In this document: one piece after another, positions 31,314 through 43,789 of the stretch
How positions within the stretch are numbered: the first letter of the stretch is position 1
Layout of the letters: each line of letters starts with the position of its first letter
Assembly: GCA_026168455.1 (NCBI GenBank)
Contig: CM047428.1
Span: 35,205,255 to 35,269,254 of the forward strand
Source: Theocolax elegans
Taxonomy: Eukaryota > Arthropoda > Insecta > Hymenoptera > Cerocephalidae
DNA: 64,000 nt
Reading direction: 5' to 3'
Program-made: the position numbers and the translations under genes
The notes under the pieces: model-generated
What the model saw: the letters and a program-made list of their open reading frames with translations, nothing else
Database searches by the model: none
What the model was told of the DNA's origin: nothing

Positions 31314-31741
31314 TGTGACGTGGTATTCGCGTACCCGATTAAAATTAATTAATTTACGTAATTAAATTAACCGTTGGGCCGCGTTGCCCAATACCGCGCA
31401 CACAATTAATTATTTTGTTATCGCGAACTGCGGGCGGTCGCCAGGAACACGAGTTCGCTGGGACGATCGGTGTGGAGGATTCGGGCAATCCTCCTTGCCT
31501 CGACACGAAACGTCCATGTCACAAATGGCCTAATTTTCGAAAAAGGGATGAGAGTGGGAAACACACACACACTCTCACGCTCTCATCCCTACGTACTATT
31601 GCGCGCGTAATTGTACACTTGATTCTGTAAACAAATGTCGTCGGTTGGCCTTGACATACCAAAGGCTCCGACGACTTACATTTAACAGGATTTTAAATAT
31701 TCTATTCGTCGTGAATAGATTGTGTGACGATTTCCGTCACA
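31314..31741 (+). repeat. Probable solo LTR, 428 bp
   Basis: It starts TGTGACGTGG and ends CCGTCACA, giving inverse TGTGACG/CGTCACA termini. The flanks CATT and TATT could be a one-off-mismatch 4-bp duplication. The GC-rich interior includes a short ACACAC run and TCTCATCCCT direct and inverted words. No second copy is present. Confidence 0.6.
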
Positions 31742-31744
31742 TAT

Positions 31745-32900
31745 TATACTATCAGGCCTCCGATCTTTGACCCTTCGAAAAACGTTTTGTAAATAATCCT
31801 TCTTTAATATAATAATGTTAAAATGTGTTTTTTCATATGAGGGGTACTTGGGTTTTTGAAAAAAAATTTTCTAAAAAAAAGTTTTTAAAAAAAAAGTTTT
31901 AGAAAAATTTTGGTTTCAAAAACTTCTATAAAAAACGTCAAATAACTTTTTTTGAAAAAAATTATAATTTTTTTTGAAAATTCAAGCAAAAAAATATCTT
32001 ACAAATGTAGCATACATATATAACTATATAGGCATAACTAAAAGAAACTAACTAACTAATCCGAATCAAGAAGATTCCCGTTTTGGATGTTCTCTGGTTC
32101 TCCAGTTCTCCCATTTGGATTAACGACTACTTTATTAACACATACTATATAATAATAATAATAATTAAAAATAATACGCATTATATAATGAATATAAAAT
32201 TAAAAATTTAATAATCGAATAAACTAAATGCATCTATTTTAAATGTACTCATTTGAAATAAGTACAATCAAAATATACCCGAGTGAGCGTTAGCGAGCGA
32301 GGTATCTGTGGCTAGTAATTAATTATTTTAAGCAAACCTTTTAAACAAATATTTAGCAATCTTTTAAGATATATGTTATAAACAGCTTTAGATAAATACT
32401 TTTATATAATATTTTTAAATAAGTTTCTAAGAAGTAGGTAACCATAAACAAAACGTATTTAAAACAATCTAAAAACATTCTTTAAAATATTACAAAAAAC
32501 CTATGAAATAGGTTTTTTACGAATGTTTGTAGACATCCAAAAAGTGTGCGAATAAATATTTTCAAAAGGTTTATATTAATATTCATACGATATTTTTCGT
32601 CGCTAAGCAACAAAAGTCTTTTATTTTACATTAATTTTAACAATAATATTCATTAACTCATTCATGCTTCTGTTTAACCTTTATATAGCCGGGATTTGAG
32701 AAATTTTAAAAACCCTGTTTTTTGATGAAAAAATGAGTTTGGGCCTTGCAAAAAAGAGTAAACTGAGGCCAAGTCTTTGAATGTGCCAATAAATTGGCAG
32801 CGGTTTTTTTTAATTTAGTTTTCTAATTATTTTTTAATTTTCGGGAAATAATTATATGTTTATTCTATTTTCAGAAATAAAGTGATGATTCTAGTTCAAA
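31745..32900. other. AT-rich stretch with a candidate small repeat
   Basis: There is no gene. A possible member of the 27056 repeat family spans about 32067-32313, from GTTTTGGATGTTCTCTGG to GAGTGAGCGTTAGCGAGCGA. The rest is AT-rich without visible structure. Confidence 0.4.
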
Positions 32901-32901
32901 T

Positions 32902-33815
32902 ATGAGTATTGATACAGACTTTGAAGAAGACGTAGATGATTATACTAATTTAAAATTTAATGATATTACTGATTTATTTATGAATACCCGATTTTCAGAA
33001 CCACTAGTCAAGTCTATAAACAAGAGTACAGCAGAAATAATGTTAATTTTATTACAATTTTCAATTAAACATGATTTATCAAAAACAGCTATGGCTAATT
33101 TATTTTCTTTAATAAATGTTCTTTTTGGAAAAAAAATAATTCCAGACACACGTTATATGATTAATAACATTTTTAATAAAACAGATATTGCGGAATTTCA
33201 TGCTGTGTGCCTCATTTGTACAACGTATTTGGGTGATTGTAACAATATAGGAGCTACAGTTACATGCAATATTTGTATAAGAGTAACGTAAATCTTAGTA
33301 AACCATCTTGTATTAACAAATTTGTTATTATTGACCCATCTACTGCTATCTCAGAATTAATCAATTTAAATCAGAATTATTACGTAGATGTTGTAAATAA
33401 AACTAATACGTCAATTTAATGGACGTATTAGTGATATATACGATGGAAAAGCATATCGTGAATTTGTTTCGAACCTCTCGGAAGAAGATAAATTTAATTA
33501 CGTATATGCAATAATAAACTCTGATGGAGCTCCTCCATTCCAGTGTACGCACTATTCAATATGGCCTATTTATTTATTGTTGAATGAATTACCAGTTAAA
33601 GAGAGATTTAAACATTTGCTTACAATAAGATTATGGTTCGGTAAAAATAAACCAAATATGTCAGTTTTCTTGTATCCCGTCGTTAATCTTTTAAATCGTT
33701 TGTCGACAATAGGTATTCAATGTACAATTAATAATGAAACTAGAAAAATAAAATTATATACCCTGACTTGTTGCGTAGACAGCGTCCTCCTAGAGAATAT
33801 ATTGATACAATCAAG
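32902..33815 (+). pseudogene. CACTA (EnSpm-type) transposase, N-terminal and central part
   Basis: An ATG at 32902 opens an acidic N-terminus, and the frame reaches a cysteine pair (CLIC, CNIC) near 33210-33270 before a frameshift at about 33280. The tnp2-like catalytic region then runs at about 33418-33815: YAIINSDGAPPFQC, HYSIWPIYLLLNELP, LWFGKNKPNM. NSDG and the following tryptophan-proline pair are characteristic of CACTA transposases (Transposase_21 family). These enzymes cut at element ends and reinsert the DNA. The sequence is broken at 33816 by a 5S composite element, and other stops exist (for example near 33419). Confidence 0.75.
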
Positions 33816-33817
33816 TA

Positions 33818-35094
33818 CACGGAGAGAACTGTATGATTAAATATTCCTATATTCTTCAGTAAAAATTGCTATACTGTATTTTAATGGAGACACAAACTCA
33901 ATTTATACTAAATTTTAGTATAAATCGAATCATCAAATTTTACTATACTGTATATTAAATATTATGTATATTATATATTAAATAATATAAAATTAATAAT
34001 GTTATTGATATTGAAATATAACTCGATGTTAAGAGCACAACTTACACTACTTCATTTAATATTTATTTCTATTTTTTTTGTATTTACAATTTTTGTGCCA
34101 TTTATCTGGTACTTCCTGCCGTTTATCCCTGCATGGAGGACTTCAACAGCGTTTACCCACCACCTCTGTGTGGGTGCTTTTTGCCCACCTTTTTTAATCC
34201 CCAATCACCCGAGATGGCCCGGTGGCTTCGAAATATTCTGTTTGGATGTCAGTCACATTGTGTAGGCCATGACACCGAAACAAAACGTTGCACACCTCCC
34301 GCTCGCATTGTGGAATGTGAAAAAATATCTCACCGATCACGAAAGCCGCACGAGAATGGTCTCCCATCCAAGTACTAACCGCGCTCAGCGCTGCTTAATT
34401 TTCGCGATCGGCCGAGGTGTGTTTCCACCACTCCGCCACCGCGTCGGTCACTATACTTCATTTAATATTTTAGGCTTAAGGGAAGAGAGGAATAGAGGCA
34501 TATATACACAAAAACTTTAACACATTCATACTCTGGCCGCATCTCTTGCCTCTAATTCCATCTCTTTGATGTTTCCAACAAAAAAGAATGCATTTGTTGT
34601 ACATTTTTAAATGTATTGTATGTGGCAACGATTTCTTTTTAATTAACAAACTTAACCTATCATTTGAGCTTCTTGTTGTTGACGCATTTTGCTTACTTTA
34701 TATATTAAGTTTGTAGTAGTAAACATTATTACACAAATAATTAATACTTACTATTGTTATCGTTGAAACAGGGTAATTAGCGGTCTTAACCAGTCGCATT
34801 GTCTTTACGCTTTCTTCATAATTTTTGCTCACTTATCTGGATATATTTGACAGTAATTTTTCTAAATTTTACTATACTATGTATGAAAATGTAGGCAAAT
34901 GTATATTATTTAGAATTTTTACCGTATAGTAAAATTTTATTCGGATATATAGCATATTTTATACCGCATAGTAAAATTTTATTCTGATATATAGCATAAT
35001 TTTATAGAAGTATATAAAATTTCCTTCATAAATCGAGTTTGTGTTCCGATTACTAAAAAGTATAGCAATTTTTATTTATATATTTCTCTCCGTG
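33818..35094 (-). mobile_element. DNA element carrying a 5S-derived SINE, copy 3
   Basis: The termini CACGGAGAGAACTGTAT and ATATTTCTCTCCGTG are flanked by TA on both sides (33816-33817 and 35095-35096). The SINE lies on the minus strand at about 34070-34450, with the 5S core near 34360-34420. The insertion splits the CACTA transposase. Sequence near the right end is partly duplicated (TATAGTAAAATTTTATTC twice, about 34925-34985). Confidence 0.88.
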
Positions 35095-35104
35095 TATCCT
35101 ATAT

Positions 35105-35720
35105 TAAAAAAACATACCAGAAGAGAAAAATAAAAAGAGTACGGTGAACTACATGGAAGAGACAGGTGAAGAGAGCACCCCATATTTGGCGTAAAAGGTG
35201 CAAGTCCTTTAATTAATTTATATATAGATTCGATATCATAAATGGATTTGTGCCAGATTATATGCGCTGTATATTCGAAGGCGCAGGCAAACAAATAACA
35301 AATGAACTATTGAAATCTGAAAACAGTAAACTTTTTGAAGCAGTAATAAAAAAATTTAAAGCACCTCGTAAAATTGTCCGTTTGGCAGAAACATTAGAAA
35401 AACGAAATTCTTGGAAAGCAAGGCAATGGGAAAATTGGATATTGTACTACAGTCTTCCAGTATTTGCATTACGGTTACCGAAAAAGTTTGTTAAATATTG
35501 GAGTTTGCTTGTAGAAAGTTTATATATTTTGTTAACAAGTGACTTCACTTTTTCAGAATTGGATTGTGCTGATTCTTTACTACATGAATTTGTTGTCTAA
35601 CAAAAGAGAACTTTTCAAAGACAGCCATGACATACAATATCCACCAATTATTACACATTGCAAGAAGTGTCTTTAACTGGGGACCTTGTGGCAATGCAAA
35701 TAATGCATGTCATTAAGAGC
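35105..35720 (+). pseudogene. CACTA transposase, DUF4218-like part
   Basis: The protein match resumes after the inserted element: NGFVPDYMRCIFEGAGKQ, KIVRLAETLEKRNSWKARQW, NWILYYSLPVFALRL. A frameshift follows at 35600-35625 and the match goes on in another frame with MTYNIHQLLHIARSVFNWGP. This order is the region downstream of the catalytic domain in animal CACTA transposases. It ends near 35720, where unrelated DNA begins. Confidence 0.75.
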
Positions 35721-35724
35721 GACA

Positions 35725-36434
35725 ATAAACTAGACCTTACTTCCCTGTACGAGCACACACACACACACACATACAAGCCTAACCAAACCTATCCTTGCCT
35801 AATTACCCTAAGAGCCTATAAATAATAAACAATAATACCCTCCCAGTAACCGAGCTCCTTACCACATGATATAAAACCACCGAGCCCACAAACAAAAGTG
35901 CACAGGGGAGCAGGCTAGCGGGACACAGTAGGAGTTCACTGAAGCATAGATTACTCTTGAAGTAATCTAATAATGAGCCTGACGAAGAGCCAATGAAGCA
36001 GCATGCTGAGGTGTTGGATGACAGCGAGCTGCAAAGTCCTGAGTTTAATAGTAGCGTACCCAGCAAAGCCAAGGCAGACCGTGCCAGAAGAAGGAGCCAA
36101 TGCCAGGAAGTCCGTCAGCCAGCAATAATCCAGGAAACCTGGAAGCACCAGCTAATGTATTAAGGTTCATTATAAGGGAGCAGACAGGAGCACACATTTA
36201 CTTAAGCATGTGTGTACAGGAGAGGACTTGGGAAGAGGCTAAGTGAGCATTATAAGTACTCACACACACACACACACACACACACAATATTAATAATACT
36301 ACACGTCAAGCCGTCTTCCAAGTTGAGATTTACCTGATTATCGCCGTCTGTTCGTCCAAGCAGCTCGAGCCCGCCGTTGCACCTGTCACGCCGTGCGCCT
36401 CAAGGAGAGCGAGAGAGAAGGAGCAGAGCTTTTC
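35725..36434. mobile_element. Unidentified insertion in the CACTA gene
   Basis: About 700 bp separate two parts of the same transposase. It contains (CA)n tracts at about 35755-35771 and 36259-36287. GC-richer sequence near the right end includes GCGAGAGAGAAGGAGC. I see no termini or coding sequence. It may be an LTR. Confidence 0.4.
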
Positions 36435-36859
36435 CGATCGCCGTATGTACTAGTATTAAATATTTTGGTAAAGATCTTTATCTGTGCGAGGATAATGCAT
36501 TCAATACTTCTGGAAATGCAAAAATTTATTTTCGGATTGTTAAAGAAGATTGCATCTTTTCTTCAGCTTTAAAGAAAAATAAACGAAGTAAGAATTCAAT
36601 AGTTCATTTACGTGATGGTACCATTATTCAAATAAAAGCTTTTATAGTCGACGTAAATCGTCAAGAAGAGTGTACAGTGTGTACACGATTTGAAACTTCT
36701 GACAGTAATATTACTAATTTTGAGTCATTACAAAGATGTACTTTATTAGCAAATGAAATAATAAAAGTTCCAACGAAAGAAATTGACAAAATTTGTGTAT
36801 TTATGACCGTGAAAGGCAAAAGTTACGTATGCCCAGTTCCAAATATGTATTCTTACTAA
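36435..36859 (+). pseudogene. CACTA transposase, C-terminal part
   Basis: This frame continues the protein: KYFGKDLYLCEDNAF, IVHLRDGTIIQIKAF, CTVCTRFETSD, and a terminal MTVKGKSYVCPVPNMYSY before the stop. It corresponds to the C-terminal domain of animal CACTA transposases. The first 20 codons of the open frame (from 36377) belong to the insertion. Confidence 0.65.
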
Positions 36860-37160
36860 TTTTGTATACCGGCAAATGTATTTTTAAATAAACGAAAGTG
36901 ACGCATGTAATTTTGTACAAATAAATGTAATGAATAAATTTATATTCAAATTAAAGGGATAAATGTATTTTTAAATAAATAAATTGACAAATGTATTTTT
37001 ATACTTTTATAAAATAAAATGAATTTAATAGTAATATATTTTATTTAATTCTATAACGAGTAACAATAGTTATAATACTTATTTGCACTAAATATACAAT
37101 ATCTTTAATCTAAATATTTATTTTTCAAAAAATATATGATATGAGATCTCATTTAAAATT
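36860..37160. other. AT-rich stretch, no gene seen
   Basis: It follows the CACTA stop and contains three AATAAATG-type words that could hold the transcript end. No CACTA terminal repeat was recognised. Confidence 0.5.
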
Positions 37161-37164
37161 TTTA

Positions 37165-38545
37165 CGCAGGTAAAGAGCTCTAAAAGAAGCTTAGGAGATC
37201 CGACTGCAAAGCAGTAAGAGTAGCAGATGGTACAACAGTACCAATGCAAGGTATTATTGATGTCTCAATAAATATTGACGGCGACAATATATTAGTGCCT
37301 TTTCAAATAGCAGACGATGTACAATATGATTGCATACTGGCGATTAATTTTAAGCGGCAGATCAATATAAAGATAAATTTGGAAAAGTATACATGGTAGA
37401 CTATTAAGGACATTACGCACCATTTTTATCCTCATAGCGAAGATCCAAGCTACATACTAGCAAGCATCGGAAGACTCAAAAGAACTACCCCTTTACAAGA
37501 TAAAATTTTGCAGCAGCTTCTTGATGAAATGATCTCCGCAGACCCCGAGACGGTAGGCACCACAAACCTAACCGTTTACAAAATAGATAAGCAAGGAGCA
37601 GATCATTAGGCAAAGCAACCGCCGGTATTCGCCTAAGATGTTACAAGCAGGCTATGCGGAGGTCGATAGAATGCTATGTGAGGGCATCATCGAACCTTCA
37701 GGTAGTAAATGGTGTAGCTGTGCCGTTATTGTCCCTAAAGGGAACAGTGCATACCGCTTTTGTATTGATTATAGGCAGATTAACGCAGTCACCAAAAAGA
37801 TAGCTTATCCTATGCGAAACATGGACGATATATTAGATCAGCTACGAGAAAGCCGCTACGTAAGCAAGCTAGACCTGTTCCAAGCTTACCACCAAATCCC
37901 CCTACCCCCCGAAAGCCTAGAAATAACAAGTTTTGCTCTTCCAGAAAAGGGTCTAATTCACCCGTGTACTCTGCGGTCTAGCGAACGCACCAGCCATGTT
38001 CTAAAAGATAATTAACAACCTAATAAAGCCAGTGTGGAAACCGAATGTATTCTCTTACTTGGATGATACAATCATCACAGCCAAAACCTTTGAGGAACAC
38101 ATTCGGTGACTTAAAATAGTATTAACAGCCCTTAAAAGAGCCAATTTGCAGCTAAACTGCGAAAAATCTGAATTTTGTTGCGCGAAGCTTACATACCTAG
38201 GTTATAAAGTTAACCAGGATGGCCTAAAGACAAATAACGATAAAACAAAGCCAATATTAGAATATCCAGCCCCCACTAACCTGAAGCAGCTACGGAGATT
38301 TATCGGATTTATCAACAAATTAGCAGAGTACCAAGCACCCTTGAATTATCTTGCAAGGAAAGATGTCATATGATACTGGTACAAGGAGCAGCAGAAATCA
38401 TTTGAGAAGATAAAATTAGCCCTCATCCAAGCTCCCGTTTTAGCCCGACCCGATTTTCCCCTCGTATTTTCCCTCCAAACTGATACCAGCCACTATGCGA
38501 TAGCTGGAGTTCTCACACAAATGAAAACGGAGAAGAGCATCCGAT
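37165..38545 (+). pseudogene. Ty3/gypsy protease and reverse transcriptase, heavily mutated
   Basis: The protease C-terminal part (VRVADGTTVPMQG, about 37210-37250) is followed by a stop at 37397. The reverse transcriptase comes next, in pieces: YRFCIDYRQINAVT, SKLDLFQAYHQIPL, then a frameshift near 37945. After that come FSYLDDTIITAKTF (catalytic YLDD near 38057), and KQLRRFIGFINK with further stops near 38107 and 38371. Several different kinds of lesion make this an old copy. Confidence 0.85.
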
Positions 38546-39540
38546 TTACTATGTGAGCAGAACCCTAAGTAAAGCTGAGCGGAACTACACCGTCACGGAA
38601 AAGGAATGCTTGGCCGTGATATGGTATGTAGACCGACTCAAGGGTTACTTACAAGGAGAGGAGTTCACGGTAGTAACGAATCACCAAAGACTTCTATGGT
38701 TGTATAATATTAAGGAACCAACAGGGAGACTAACCAGTTGGAATACCATCTTGCAAAATTATAATATAAAATTTGTGCACCGCCACCGCAAAGGAGCGTT
38801 ACACAACGTACCAGATGCACTATCTCGAGAATACGAGAATACCATAGCAACAACAGCCATAGTAATAGACAGCAGCGATCCCTGCTATCAGACAAAATTA
38901 ATAGTCGTGGTCGAATTCCCTAGCAAGTACCCCGATCCTAGAATAAAGAGTAACCTGTTATACGCCCACCGACCCAATCCCCTGATAGATTCCCTCGTAT
39001 CCGACTTAGACGCGTTGCAGCCTATTTTACCCCAGAATGGCCGAGCAAAAGCCCTCTACGAAGCCCACTATACGCCGCAAGCAGGCTATCTAGGTATAGA
39101 TAAAACATACGCTAGATTGGCTACATATTATTACTGGCCAGGTATACACATAAACACATGGCAATATGTGAAAGCTTGCTAAGAGTGCCAAGCTCACAAA
39201 AGTAGGAAGTCAAGAACATTAGTGCACCCTGGACAGTAGTCGCAGCCGACGTTATGGGCCCGAAACCATGATCGAAACAAGGCTTTAAATACATCATTGT
39301 ATTTGAGAATCTATTTACAAAATATGTGGATACAAAGGTATTAAGGAGAGCTGATGCAAAAAGAATATTGCAAGCTTTCGACGAGCTCGTAATAAATAGA
39401 TGGGGATATACCAAATACTTGATCACCGATAACGGAACTGAATTCGTTAATCGGATGGTCACAGAGAAGCTAGCATATTACGGGATTACGCAATACACCA
39501 TTCTCCCCAAATTTTGCTCAACCCAACCCTGTGGAAAGGG
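38546..39540 (+). pseudogene. Ty3/gypsy RNase H and integrase N-terminal part
   Basis: After another frame change, RNase H motifs are clear: SRTLSKAERNYTVTEKEC, EFTVVTNHQRLLWLYN, HRKGALHNVPDALSR. The integrase zinc region (YEAHYTPQAGYLGIDKT, YWPGIHINTW) is cut by a stop at 39180. The catalytic core retains the second acidic motif, LITDNGTEF near 39425. Protein similarity is lost at about 39540, just before inserted DNA. Confidence 0.85.
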
Positions 39541-39570
39541 TAAATATTTATATTTCTATTATATTTATAT

Positions 39571-41095
39571 TGTGACGTTGTAAAATATACAACGCACAAG
39601 TACATGCACATGGCTTATATTTACAAGTCATGTGCATGCATACTTTTAACTTATGTTAGCTCGCGATCGCGTCGCAGTAGGTAGCGAATCCCTCGCTAAC
39701 GGACCGAAGTGCACCGATGCACTTTTAAATAAGAGAATATTGATACCCACGGTATGGGTATATTTTAGCGACGGAGCCGACGAACGACGCGACCGATATC
39801 CGACGGTAGTACACGGATCACGACCCAGACCACGGCCAAGAGGTATCGTGAGCCAAGGACCGAGCCCAGGTCGTCTCACGATACCTGGCGTATCCGCTGC
39901 TGATGTCAACAAGACGGGAGGTTAGGCGGCGTCCTAACCTCAACCGTCAGACGTGCTCAGCAGACGACGAAGGCTGAGATGGCGCATGGGTGCGCGCACG
40001 CCCGAACTACATACGACTAGTCGGGAGAGCCAGGGTGCTCCCCCACCTTACACCCGTATACCGGGGAACGCGGCACCGACGGCGACGATCGCACGGCACT
40101 AGGCGAGGTGCGCGGAAAGGGGAAATCACTCGAGCAGCGAGAGTGTTGCGCGCGCGAAGAGCTCGAGTGAGCGACCGTAGTGGGATTATGGGTGGGAGCG
40201 CGCGAGTAGAGTAGGAGTCGCGGTATACCTAATGTATGCATGCGAAGGTATACCGCGGCACAATAGAATATACATATATAGATATATACGGTGCGCACAC
40301 ACCTATGTATTGATATATACTATTGTATATAGCGCGCGAACGTATATAATATTAGATTGATTATTTTAGCTAGATAGCGTAGTTAATAATTTGGGAGGAT
40401 CAAGCCACGCCGCGAGCCGGATGAAGAAGCCGGTCTCGAGGATTCGCTACCCGATCGTCCGACAAGATAGTCGTGTTTTGTAGAGTAGTATTCTTGAGGC
40501 AGAGTAGCCATTTTGTCGAGGTTTTCTAGAGTAGAATAGAGCTGAGTAGAGTCGAGTTGTAGTCGAGGAGTAGGGTCGAAGGAAGTTGAATTGGAGCTGA
40601 GAAAGATTTATTAGGCGAGTAAAGTTACGGTTAGCCCGACGGGCGGCCGAATTATCATTATAAATATTCTATTTTTATTATTTGTCGGACGGATGAAGTG
40701 TGAGAGAGTGTGAGCACGTGTGAGAGTCGGTCGCGGATCGCGTTAATATTGTGTCGGTGCCGAAACTTATAATTTCTTTCCAATTTTTAAATAAATGAGT
40801 TGTGGTTAAAGATTGAATTCGAGAGTGTTAATTAATTTTCCTTTACTCTAAAAGCCGCCGGTTCCGAGGTGGTCAGCCGTCGGGATTCCCTCTGTGACGA
40901 GGAGTTGAGGTGAGGATTTGCCGGGTTGCCGAGTAGTTGTTAGGGTAATTATTCTTTTATTTTAAATATCGCCAGGCGCCCAACTAAATACAAATCGTCG
41001 ATATCATAACCATTTTTAACGTCGCTACGACGGAACCTCCGTCGGCTTATAATTTAATTTAAATATATTTCCTGCCGACGAAAAGTAGCGTCGCA
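39571..41095 (+). repeat. Solo LTR of 1525 bp inside the gypsy integrase
   Basis: It starts TGTGACGTTG and ends GTAGCGTCGCA, with a perfect ATAT duplication on both sides (39567-39570 and 41096-41099). The first 28 bases form a hairpin (TGTGACGTTGTA with TACAACGCACA). The interior is GC-rich with no long gene; overlapping frames of 74-93 codons are incidental. A GGCGCCCAAC motif at about 40975 recalls a primer-binding site. The repeat could therefore include a little internal sequence. Confidence 0.75.
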
Positions 41096-41099
41096 ATAT

Positions 41100-41300
41100 T
41101 AATATTTATACTAGCCAAAAACGCTCGCTTCGCTCACGATTTTCGAAATTTGTTTATGTAAGTTTTTAATATTATACATTATTATGATAAATAATTATAC
41201 CTATTTACATAAAAGAGTAGTGATAAAATAAAATATACAAACCTTTAGTATCTTATATTTATTATTTGAAATAAATTAAACAAAAATTATGACAAACATA
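41100..41300. other. Short insertion beside the solo LTR
   Basis: ACTAGCCAAAAACGCTCGCT starts a 200-bp AT-rich stretch that is foreign to the gypsy coding sequence. The start resembles termini near 27355 and 32315. Confidence 0.4.
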
Positions 41301-41890
41301 AGCTTTGATAAACTATGCTCTAGAAAAAAATTATGATAAAAAATATAATAATAGTTACTTAGCTGATGATCATAGAAATTGGGACACACATTTAGGCGAA
41401 TTTTGTTTTGTATTTAACACGGTTGTGCACTTCTCAACCAAATATTCACGAGCATTCCTGAATTTTGGTAGGAACCCTATGCCCATTGCCCTAATTAAGA
41501 AGCATAGTGAATCCCCTACCCAGATTCCCGCCCCAGCAGTGGATAGAGCGATTGCATAGAATATCATTAATCTACGATCTAATGAAGAGGATACCGATAT
41601 AGCCACATACAAGCAAGCACAGTTCTATAATGAAGGTCGTAGAAACATACAATACCAAATAGGAAACTTAGTTTATCACCGCAATCGTGTGCTATTGTCA
41701 GCCGACGATAACTTTGCAGCTAAGCACGCGCCCAAATATATAGGACCCGCAAAAATAGTCAAGGTATTCTCTCCTAGCATATACCTAGTGGAAGATGAGA
41801 GCAGCAAACGACAAACTAAAGTCCACATTAGTGATCTAAAACGGTATGTCCCTTCCCGATACATGACCCCCCCCCCCCAATCTCCTCATC
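41301..41890 (+). pseudogene. Ty3/gypsy integrase C-terminal part
   Basis: The interrupted integrase resumes: DDHRNWDTHLGEFCF, FLNFGRNPMP, then a stop at 41557. The same protein continues in another frame with YQIGNLVYHRNRVLLSADD and PAKIVKVFSPSIYLVEDE. The last block is the integrase C-terminal strand-rich domain. It ends at a run of C near 41870, and no 3' LTR follows. Confidence 0.8.
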
Positions 41891-41899
41891 GCAGCAGCA

Positions 41900-42379
41900 A
41901 GACATGCACCAACCTTATTATGTTTTTTTTCTTAAAATGCATCCGTTCTCTTTTTTTAACAATTTTGACTAAAAACACCATAACTTTGTCTAAAATGTTC
42001 TGTCGCACTCAAACTTTGCATCATTTTAAAGCTAATTAATCATCGATGAAGTAGATTTTTGATGGATAAAAAATTTTCGATTGTACAACCTATTTTTTGA
42101 CTATAAAGGTTTTTATTAATTTATAACTATGATCAATGTTTTAAACAAGTGTAAATGAAACATTTCAACAGATTCTTCTTGTAATTTATAAACTTTTTCA
42201 AATTTAATGTATATAAGAAAAATTATTTAGATTGTGAGTTATTACTACAGCTCTAGTATTAATTGAAATTCAGGTCTAAAAATTTAGCTATACTCCATTC
42301 AAGTAGTTTTTTTTACTGATTCCATACATTAAAACAATTTTCTATTTTTTATCTGGATCACTTCACATGGAATCTCTCT

Positions 42380-42382
<3 letters not shown>
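41900..42382. other. AT-rich stretch, no gene seen
   Basis: It contains no supported ORF or repeat pair. Confidence 0.6.

Positions 42383-42454
<72 letters not shown>
42383..42454. repeat. (CA)n(TA)n compound microsatellite
   Basis: About 18 bp of CA repeats pass directly into about 55 bp of TA repeats. Confidence 0.9.
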
Positions 42455-42460
<6 letters not shown>

Positions 42461-43528
42461 CTACGTTTTTTAATACTGGTCAAGATTCTCCTTAATACTG
42501 AAACAAGGCTGACTAATAAAATCACACAAAATCCCAACGACTGGTAGAATCAGAAGATAAATACTATGATCTCTGATCAATAGAATCAGAATGGCGAGGA
42601 TCCGTTTTCAAAACCACAGCACACTTCTTCCATTTTCTATCTCCCTCAAATTTTCAACCCTTCCGTAGTCGTCACAGGTGTAATAAAGTTATCCGCATTT
42701 ACCTCACTATAGATAAAAATTACATCTAGTTGGCATAAGTTATCATTGTCCCAACTAGTATTTCGACTTTCCGTATTTGAGGTAATTACTGTCATATAAC
42801 ATAATATGCATGTATAATTACCTATACGAAAGTCTTGTCTCTAATAAAGTCATCTGCACGGAAAAAAAAATCTAAGCTCTGTAGTACGAGGCTTCATACT
42901 CGCACAACATAGACATTCTGTTAGTTTCATAGTACATCAATTGAAACCGTGCGCGTATTAATGTCGTACGTTAGAAGTATTATATGCACTTTACTTCCAA
43001 CGTAAAGTAGTATTTAAACCTTTAACGTATAAAAACGATACCGCTAACGAAGAAACGCCGTACGCCCAAAGTAAATATTAGCGCTACTTTCAATTGTAAA
43101 AGACCTATACTCTGAAGGTATGCGGAGTATACAATTAAAATAGACGTAGTTAGATTATGTTTCGCTAGCGCTTAATGTGAATGCATATGGGCTATGTCAC
43201 GTCAAGTAGTACGATGATAATTTTAAATCGCACCAAAATTTGAGAACAGGCTGGAAATATCTTCCAGAAGATAGAAAAAAAATTTTAGGTGTTAAAAATA
43301 ATTTGTCTAAAAGTTATTCCATCATGAAAAATGGAAAATTTTCAATTTTTTAGAAAAATTGCTATTTTTAAAGCCATTTATCTCAAATACTATTGATTTT
43401 TTTGAAAAAACCTTACAAACAACTTTTATTCAAAATAATCTTTAGAACTTATCTACCTAGGTTACAATTCTTAATTTTAAAATCTCGAAAAGATAGAACA
43501 CCTGAAAATATTTAATATAAAAAAGACG
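42455..43528. other. Non-coding stretch
   Basis: Nothing coding is seen. Sequence at 42860-43200 has more CG dinucleotides (CGTACG, CGCTAGCG) than its surroundings, but no family was recognised. Confidence 0.5.
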
Positions 43529-43789
43529 ACCACGCCGCAATCGATTTTGATCTAACACCGCTCAAAAGATCACATTTTTCGAGGGCTTTCGAGTGGTTTA
43601 GATTAGATTATTGGCCAGGACCGTAGGTGTAAGTTATGCTCTAAAATACATGAAAATTAGTGATTTTATGAGGTTTATGAGGCATAACTTACACATACGG
43701 TCTTGGCCAATAATCTAACCCAAGCCATTCGAAAGCCCTCGAAAAATGTGATCTTTTGAGCGGTGTTAGATCAAAATCGATTGTGGCGT
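43529..43789. mobile_element. Palindromic (foldback) element, about 260 bp
   Basis: The arms pair through ACGCCGCAATCGATTTTGAT and ATCAAAATCGATTGTGGCGT, CGAGGGCTTTCGA, TTGGCCA and GTAAGTTATGC. The axis lies near 43660. The right arm ends exactly where the LTR at 43790 starts. Confidence 0.85.

Noticed and set aside
39653..40298. Arginine-rich frames on both strands
   Set aside because: They fall inside the solo LTR and reflect its composition.
40970..40985. Solo LTR 39571-41095 being an LTR plus internal region because of GGCGCCCAAC
   Set aside because: The termini TGTGACG and CGTCGCA with a perfect ATAT duplication define the insert better; the motif lacks the leading T and an LTR end before it.
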